Position numbers and translations under genes: made by a program. A DNA stretch of 25,781 nucleotides from Erysipelotrichaceae bacterium. Lineage in GTDB: Bacteria; Bacillota_I; Bacilli_A; Erysipelotrichales; Erysipelotrichaceae. The notes below the pieces were generated by a model. That model saw only the letters and a list, made by a program, of their open reading frames with translations. It made no database searches and had not been told where the DNA came from. The DNA is taken from NCBI GenBank assembly GCA_024681275.1, contig JAILBD010000202.1, positions 1-25,781 of the forward strand, read 5' to 3'. This document shows positions 23,176 to 25,781 of this stretch, piece after piece; positions within the stretch are counted from its first letter, which is position 1; each line of letters starts with the position of its first letter.

Positions 23176-23610
23176 ATGAAAATTGGTATCTCCGCCTGTC
23201 TTCTCGGATACAAGGTCCGCTACGACGGTACAGACAAACGAAATGACGAGATCCTCAAGCTGCTGAAAGGACACGAGCTTGTCGCGGTCTGTCCGGAATT
23301 CAGAGCCCTTTTCCCCATTCCGCATGAAGCTCTCGAGATCCGGGAAGGCAAGGTCTACACATCGGGCGGTGAAGAAGTCAGTGAAAAACTCTCCGCCGGC
23401 GCAAGACTCTGCCTGGAAAAGGTCAGAGACTGTGACTTCCTCATCCTGAAACAGAAGTCACCCAGCTGCGGAAACGGGCGGATCTATGACGGAACATTCA
23501 GCGGGAAACTCATCAGCGGAAACGGTATCTTCACCAGGATCTGTCTGCAAGAAGGATTCAGGGTCTACAGCGAAGACCAGATCGAAGCCATACAAAAAGA
23601 GCTCCTGTGA
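23176..23610 (+). CDS. DUF523 family protein
   Basis: A 144-residue protein of the DUF523 family (YbbK-like). Signatures are ISACLLGYKVRYDG (5-18), the AVCPEFRALFPIPHE segment, and KQKSPSCGNGRIYDGTFSG, with conserved Cys in ACLLG, VCPE and PSCG. These three conserved Cys suggest metal or iron-sulfur binding, but no function is established to my knowledge. The start MKIGIS is set by the family N-terminus; the frame stays open upstream to 22987 on the strand opposite mrp, which is not credible coding. No Shine-Dalgarno precedes the ATG, and the -10 is placed for a leaderless mRNA. It is divergent from mrp, an iron-sulfur carrier, which may or may not be meaningful. The stop codon lies in the loop of the scpB terminator. 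Confidence 0.88.
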   Translation: MKIGISACLLGYKVRYDGTDKRNDEILKLLKGHELVAVCPEFRALFPIPHEALEIREGKVYTSGGEEVSEKLSAGARLCLEKVRDCDFLILKQKSPSCGNGRIYDGTFSGKLISGNGIFTRICLQEGFRVYSEDQIEAIQKELL

Positions 23611-23616
23611 GCTCTT
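23593..23616 (-). terminator. Terminator of scpAB
   Basis: On the minus strand AAGAGCTC, loop ACAG, GAGCTCTT and then TTTG. The stem takes in two bases of the scpB stop (23615-23617), and the hairpin lies over the last codons of the convergent DUF523 gene. The plus-strand tail is poor in T, so DUF523 has no strong terminator of its own. Confidence 0.82.
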
Positions 23617-24286
23617 ATTCGAACAGATCGTCGCTCTCTCCTTCCTCCTTATTGTATTCAGGAAGATCAGGAAGCTCATTGAGCGTGTATAGCTTGAAGG
23701 AATCCATGAATTCCTCTGTCACCTCATAGAGGATCGGCCTGCCCACCGCTTCGGAACGTCCCGCTTCCCTGATCAGATTGCGGGCCATCAGCTTCCTCAG
23801 CATCACTTCAGCACCTACGCCTCTGAGTTCTTCGATCTCGACGCGGGTGATCGGCTGCTTGTAGGCTATGATCGCCAGGGTCTCCAGAGCCGCCTGCGAC
23901 AGGGTGGTCTGTTTGGAAGCACCGAAAAGTTCCTGGGCATACGGATAGACATCCTTTTTGGAGATGAACTTGTAGACGGAACCATAAGCGACCAGTTCGA
24001 TACCGAAGAGCTCGCTGGCATACTTCTCCTGGATGTTCTCCAGGATGATCCTGGTATCCTCCAACGATTTATCGATCGCTGCCGCCAGCTGTTCCACTCT
24101 GGCACCGTCTTCCCCGACGATATACAGTAGGCCTTCGACGATGGCCTCCATATTGTCCGGCTGTTTCACATTTTCACCATGGGAAAAATTGTCCTTCTCA
24201 ACAGGAACTTCTTCATATATCTCTTTTTCTTCAGCTGCATCTTTTTCTTCTTCAGCTGTCATTTCTTCTACGTTTACTTCATTCAT
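23615..24286 (-). CDS. scpB: Segregation and condensation protein B
   Basis: A 223-residue ScpB. The core from about residue 46 (MEAIVEGLLYIVGEDG) has two winged-helix domains. Family stretches are AALETLAIIAYKQPITRVEIEELRGV and LIREAGRSEAVGRPILYEVTEEFM. ScpB dimers bind the kleisin ScpA and regulate the SMC condensin, which organises and segregates the chromosome. An acidic N-terminal tail of about 45 residues (16 Asp/Glu) precedes the core and is unusual in length. The start ATG overlaps the scpA stop by eight bases and has AGGGG eight bases upstream. A longer frame to 24427 lies within scpA and is rejected. An alternative start at Met46 (24151) would remove the tail but has no ribosome site. 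It is co-transcribed with scpA. Confidence 0.95.
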   Translation of the reverse strand: MNEVNVEEMTAEEEKDAAEEKEIYEEVPVEKDNFSHGENVKQPDNMEAIVEGLLYIVGEDGARVEQLAAAIDKSLEDTRIILENIQEKYASELFGIELVAYGSVYKFISKKDVYPYAQELFGASKQTTLSQAALETLAIIAYKQPITRVEIEELRGVGAEVMLRKLMARNLIREAGRSEAVGRPILYEVTEEFMDSFKLYTLNELPDLPEYNKEEGESDDLFE

Positions 24287-25010
24287 TGTTGCTACCCCTA
24301 CTGAACCAGATGTTCTCCTGATCATCCACTGTAAAGACCAGATAATGGTCCTTCGCCATATCCAGGATGGCGATGAAAGTGATGACGTACTCATGGATAT
24401 TGTCGCAATCCTCGATAAGCGTCTCAAAGCTGAAAGTCTCAGGAAGATCCTTAAGTCTCGCCTTGATCTGCAGGATCCTGTCCTCCGGAGAAAGTTCCTT
24501 TTGTGTGAATCTGATATCCAGAGGTCTTGACAGCTGCAAACGACGCAGGACCTTGTTCATCGCCTTCAGCAGATCATAAGGATCGCCTTCGATCTTCTGA
24601 TCGTTCTCATTGGAAAGCTTGACGACCTCTTCAAAAGAGACCGGCTTGGACAGCTGATCCTGTCTTTCCACGAAAGAATCATAGAGGGTTCTGGAGACTT
24701 CCTTGAATTTCTGATATTCAAGCAGCCTTCTGACCAGTTTATCCTTGGGATCTTCCAGATCGTCATCCTTCTCATCAGGCTTTTTAGGCAGAAGTTTTTT
24801 TGATTTATATTCGATCAGAGTCGTCAGTTCGACCAGATATTCACTCTCCACCTCGAGTTCCAGTTCTTCCATCTGATGCAGATAATCGATGTACTGGTCT
24901 GTCAGCACCTCCATATCCAGATCAAAGATATCCAGCTGCTGTTCGCGGATCAGATGCAGCATCAGATCCAAAGGACCTTCAAACTTCAATGTTTCAACTT
25001 CAAAACCCAT
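24279..25010 (-). CDS. scpA: Segregation and condensation protein A
   Basis: A 243-residue ScpA kleisin. The N-terminal SMC-binding part reads ETLKFEGPLDLMLHLIREQQ (6-25), followed by helices with LTDQYIDYLHQMEELELEVE and YLVELTTLIEYKSKKLLP. A charged linker and a C-terminal winged helix (about 170-243) that binds the other SMC head complete it. The subunit closes the SMC ring together with ScpB. Start choice: an ATG at 25019 lies inside the only -10 box, TGCTATAAT (25018-25026), so it cannot be in that transcript. The ATG at 25010 falls at the expected transcription start and matches the family N-terminus (GFEVETLKFEGPL). The mRNA is therefore probably leaderless, although a GAGG three bases before 25010 could help if transcription starts further upstream. 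smc is not in the window. Confidence 0.94.
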   Translation of the reverse strand: MGFEVETLKFEGPLDLMLHLIREQQLDIFDLDMEVLTDQYIDYLHQMEELELEVESEYLVELTTLIEYKSKKLLPKKPDEKDDDLEDPKDKLVRRLLEYQKFKEVSRTLYDSFVERQDQLSKPVSFEEVVKLSNENDQKIEGDPYDLLKAMNKVLRRLQLSRPLDIRFTQKELSPEDRILQIKARLKDLPETFSFETLIEDCDNIHEYVITFIAILDMAKDHYLVFTVDDQENIWFSRGSNNE

Positions 25011-25017
25011 ACACCTC

Positions 25018-25026
25018 ATTATAGCA
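25018..25026 (-). promoter_or_regulatory. Extended -10 promoter of scpAB
   Basis: The minus strand reads TGCTATAAT, a perfect extended -10. Its last base is eight bases before the A of the ATG at 25010. It stands back to back with the rpiB -10 nine bases away. Confidence 0.7.
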
Positions 25027-25035
25027 TCAAATGTG

Positions 25036-25044
25036 TGATATTAT
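25036..25044 (+). promoter_or_regulatory. Extended -10 promoter of rpiB
   Basis: TGATATTAT on the plus strand, with a predicted leader of about 22 bases that contains AGGAG. No -35 is seen. Confidence 0.6.
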
Positions 25045-25072
25045 TGATGTGTTATTAGACAGGAGTTAATAC

Positions 25073-25519
25073 ATGAAAGTAGGAATTTCCAATGATCATT
25101 CCGCTGTCGATCTAAAAAACAGCGTCCTCAGTCATCTGAAGGAAAAAGGTTATGAAGTCGTCAATTTCGGTACCGATTCGACGGACTCCTATGACTATCC
25201 GATAGCTGGCTCAAAACTGGCAAAAGCCATCCAGAACGAAGAGATCGACCTGGGCATCGCGATCTGCGGCACAGGCGTAGGCATCTCTATCGCCTGCAAT
25301 AAACACAAAGGCATCAGAGCCTGCTGCTGCTCAGAAGCGACATCCGCGCGTCTCACAAGAGAACACAACAACGCAAACATCATCTGTTTCGGTGCACGCA
25401 TCGTATCCACTGAGCTGGCCAACGATATCGTCGATGCATTCCTGACGACGAAGTTCTCAGGTGATGAAAGACACAGCAGACGCATCAAACAGATATCAGA
25501 GATCGAGTACATCGGATAA
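25073..25519 (+). CDS. rpiB: Ribose 5-phosphate isomerase B
   Basis: A 148-residue RpiB, the normal length for the LacA/RpiB family. The phosphate-site N-terminus is SNDHSAVDLK (6-15) with Asp8-His9. The catalytic loop AICGTGVGISIACNKHKGIR is at 63-82, with Cys65 as the base and Thr67. REHNNANIICFGARIV (96-111) carries His98. It interconverts ribose 5-phosphate and ribulose 5-phosphate in the pentose phosphate pathway. In this genome it would also take ribose 5-phosphate from nucleoside breakdown into central metabolism. AGGAG lies seven bases before the start. It is monocistronic, with an extended -10 promoter and a terminator that begins inside its stop codon. Allose 6-phosphate isomerase activity is a known side role in the family, but no allose genes are here. 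Confidence 0.95.
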   Translation: MKVGISNDHSAVDLKNSVLSHLKEKGYEVVNFGTDSTDSYDYPIAGSKLAKAIQNEEIDLGIAICGTGVGISIACNKHKGIRACCCSEATSARLTREHNNANIICFGARIVSTELANDIVDAFLTTKFSGDERHSRRIKQISEIEYIG

Positions 25520-25542
25520 GAGGTCATCATGACCTCTTTTTT
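25518..25542 (+). terminator. Terminator of rpiB
   Basis: A 9-bp stem AAGAGGTCA (25518-25526) with TGACCTCTT (25530-25538), a three-base loop and a run of T. The stem starts at the second base of the rpiB stop codon. Confidence 0.9.
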
Positions 25543-25570
25543 ATCTGTTTCATCTTTTTTTCTTTTTCTG

Positions 25571-25596
25571 AACGGTATTGCATAAACCGTTTTTTT
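25571..25596 (+). terminator. Possible second terminator overlapping the tRNA promoter
   Basis: AACGGT (25571-25576) pairs with ACCGTT (25586-25591) across a nine-base loop, followed by T to 25596. It lies about 30 bases after the rpiB terminator and would give tandem termination. The loop holds the -35 box of the tRNA promoter. Confidence 0.45.
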
Positions 25597-25606
25597 ATGT
25601 TATTAT
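25578..25606 (+). promoter_or_regulatory. Promoter of the tRNA-Tyr/tRNA-Gln cluster
   Basis: TTGCAT (25578-25583), a 17-base spacer that ends in TGT, and TATTAT (25601-25606), so both a -35 and an extended -10. The predicted 5' leader before the tRNA is about 37 bases. Confidence 0.75.
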
Positions 25607-25649
25607 TTTTAAGCGTTCACAAGTTGGGTGAGCGTAGTTAATAGCCTGT

Positions 25650-25734
25650 GGAGAGGTAGCGAAGTGGCTAAACGCGGCTGACTGTAAATCAGCTCTCTAC
25701 GAGTTCGACAGTTCGAATCTGCCCCTCTCCACCA
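25650..25734 (+). tRNA. tRNA-Tyr (anticodon GTA)
   Basis: An 85-base class II tRNA with a long variable arm. Acceptor stem GGAGAGG pairs with CCTCTCC (25724-25730), the discriminator is A, and CCA is encoded (25732-25734). The anticodon GTA is at 25684-25686, and the T loop is TTCGAAT. It is the first gene of a tRNA cluster, with three bases before the next tRNA. Confidence 0.97.
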
Positions 25735-25737
25735 CTT

Positions 25738-25781
25738 TGGGATGTAGCCAAGTGGTAAGGCAACAGACTTTGACTCTGTCA
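25738..25781 (+). tRNA. tRNA-Gln (anticodon TTG), cut by the window edge
   Basis: The 5' 44 bases of a tRNA: acceptor strand TGGGATG, a D arm typical of glutamine tRNAs (GTAGCCAAGTGGTAAGGC), and the anticodon loop CTTTGAC with TTG at 25770-25772. The variable loop, T arm and 3' end lie beyond the window, so the acceptor pairing cannot be checked. Confidence 0.9.

Noticed and set aside
24287..24427. A longer N-terminus for scpB
   Set aside because: The added residues are scpA read in another frame, and the ATG at 24286 has a well-spaced AGGGG.
1..25781. CRISPR array, insertion sequence, prophage or defence island
   Set aside because: No direct repeats with spacers, no transposase, integrase, nuclease or toxin-antitoxin motifs were seen, and the genes are housekeeping or metabolic.

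Overview
The window looks like a piece of a Bacillota (Firmicutes) chromosome of moderate GC, most likely from the Erysipelotrichia or a close relative. The class is inferred and uncertain. The evidence is the ScpA/ScpB pair, an Mrp protein with a Cys-rich Firmicutes-type N-terminus, zinc-ribbon single-pass membrane proteins, an HscC-type Hsp70 beside a TPR protein with a degenerate J domain, and Gram-positive style terminators. Gene density is very high: there is no gene-free stretch over 300 bases, and many neighbours overlap by 4 bases (ATGA). No transposon, prophage, CRISPR array or rRNA was seen.

Layout. 1-4.1 kb: tex (minus) diverges from a DegV/FakB-like fatty-acid-binding protein (plus), followed by a lone tyrA (minus). 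4.2-6.0 kb: an operon of three related single-pass membrane proteins of unknown function, two with an N-terminal zinc ribbon. 6.0-10.4 kb (minus): an operon of two nucleoside hydrolases, an M18 aminopeptidase and an alkaline-phosphatase-superfamily enzyme. 10.5-12.3 kb (plus): adenosine deaminase plus a uridine-phosphorylase-like enzyme. 12.3-14.9 kb (minus): deoD, a ribokinase-like kinase and an M19 dipeptidase. Together 8.5-14.9 kb forms a nucleoside-salvage district with both hydrolytic and phosphorolytic routes. 14.9-16.6 kb: a GNAT acetyltransferase and a GT4 glycosyltransferase. tRNA-Trp lies at 16.7 kb. 16.8-22.3 kb (minus): a GNAT, a 1052-residue degenerate-J/TPR protein and HscC, a probable chaperone operon. 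22.3-25.0 kb: mrp, a divergent DUF523 protein, and scpA-scpB. 25.07 kb to the end: rpiB and a tRNA cluster (Tyr, and Gln cut by the window edge).

The most notable signals are regulatory rather than a new multi-gene system. First, several promoters carry an extended -10 (TG-N-TAnnAT) with a poor -35. Second, at least three genes (GNAT at 16607, DUF523 at 23176, scpA at 25010) have a -10 box placed so that transcription should begin at the A of the ATG, with no usable Shine-Dalgarno in at least two, suggesting leaderless mRNAs. Third, most terminators begin inside the stop codon. The three-paralogue membrane operon and the GNAT/J-TPR/HscC operon are the best candidates for undescribed biology. 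All calls come from reading the sequence; no database search was run.
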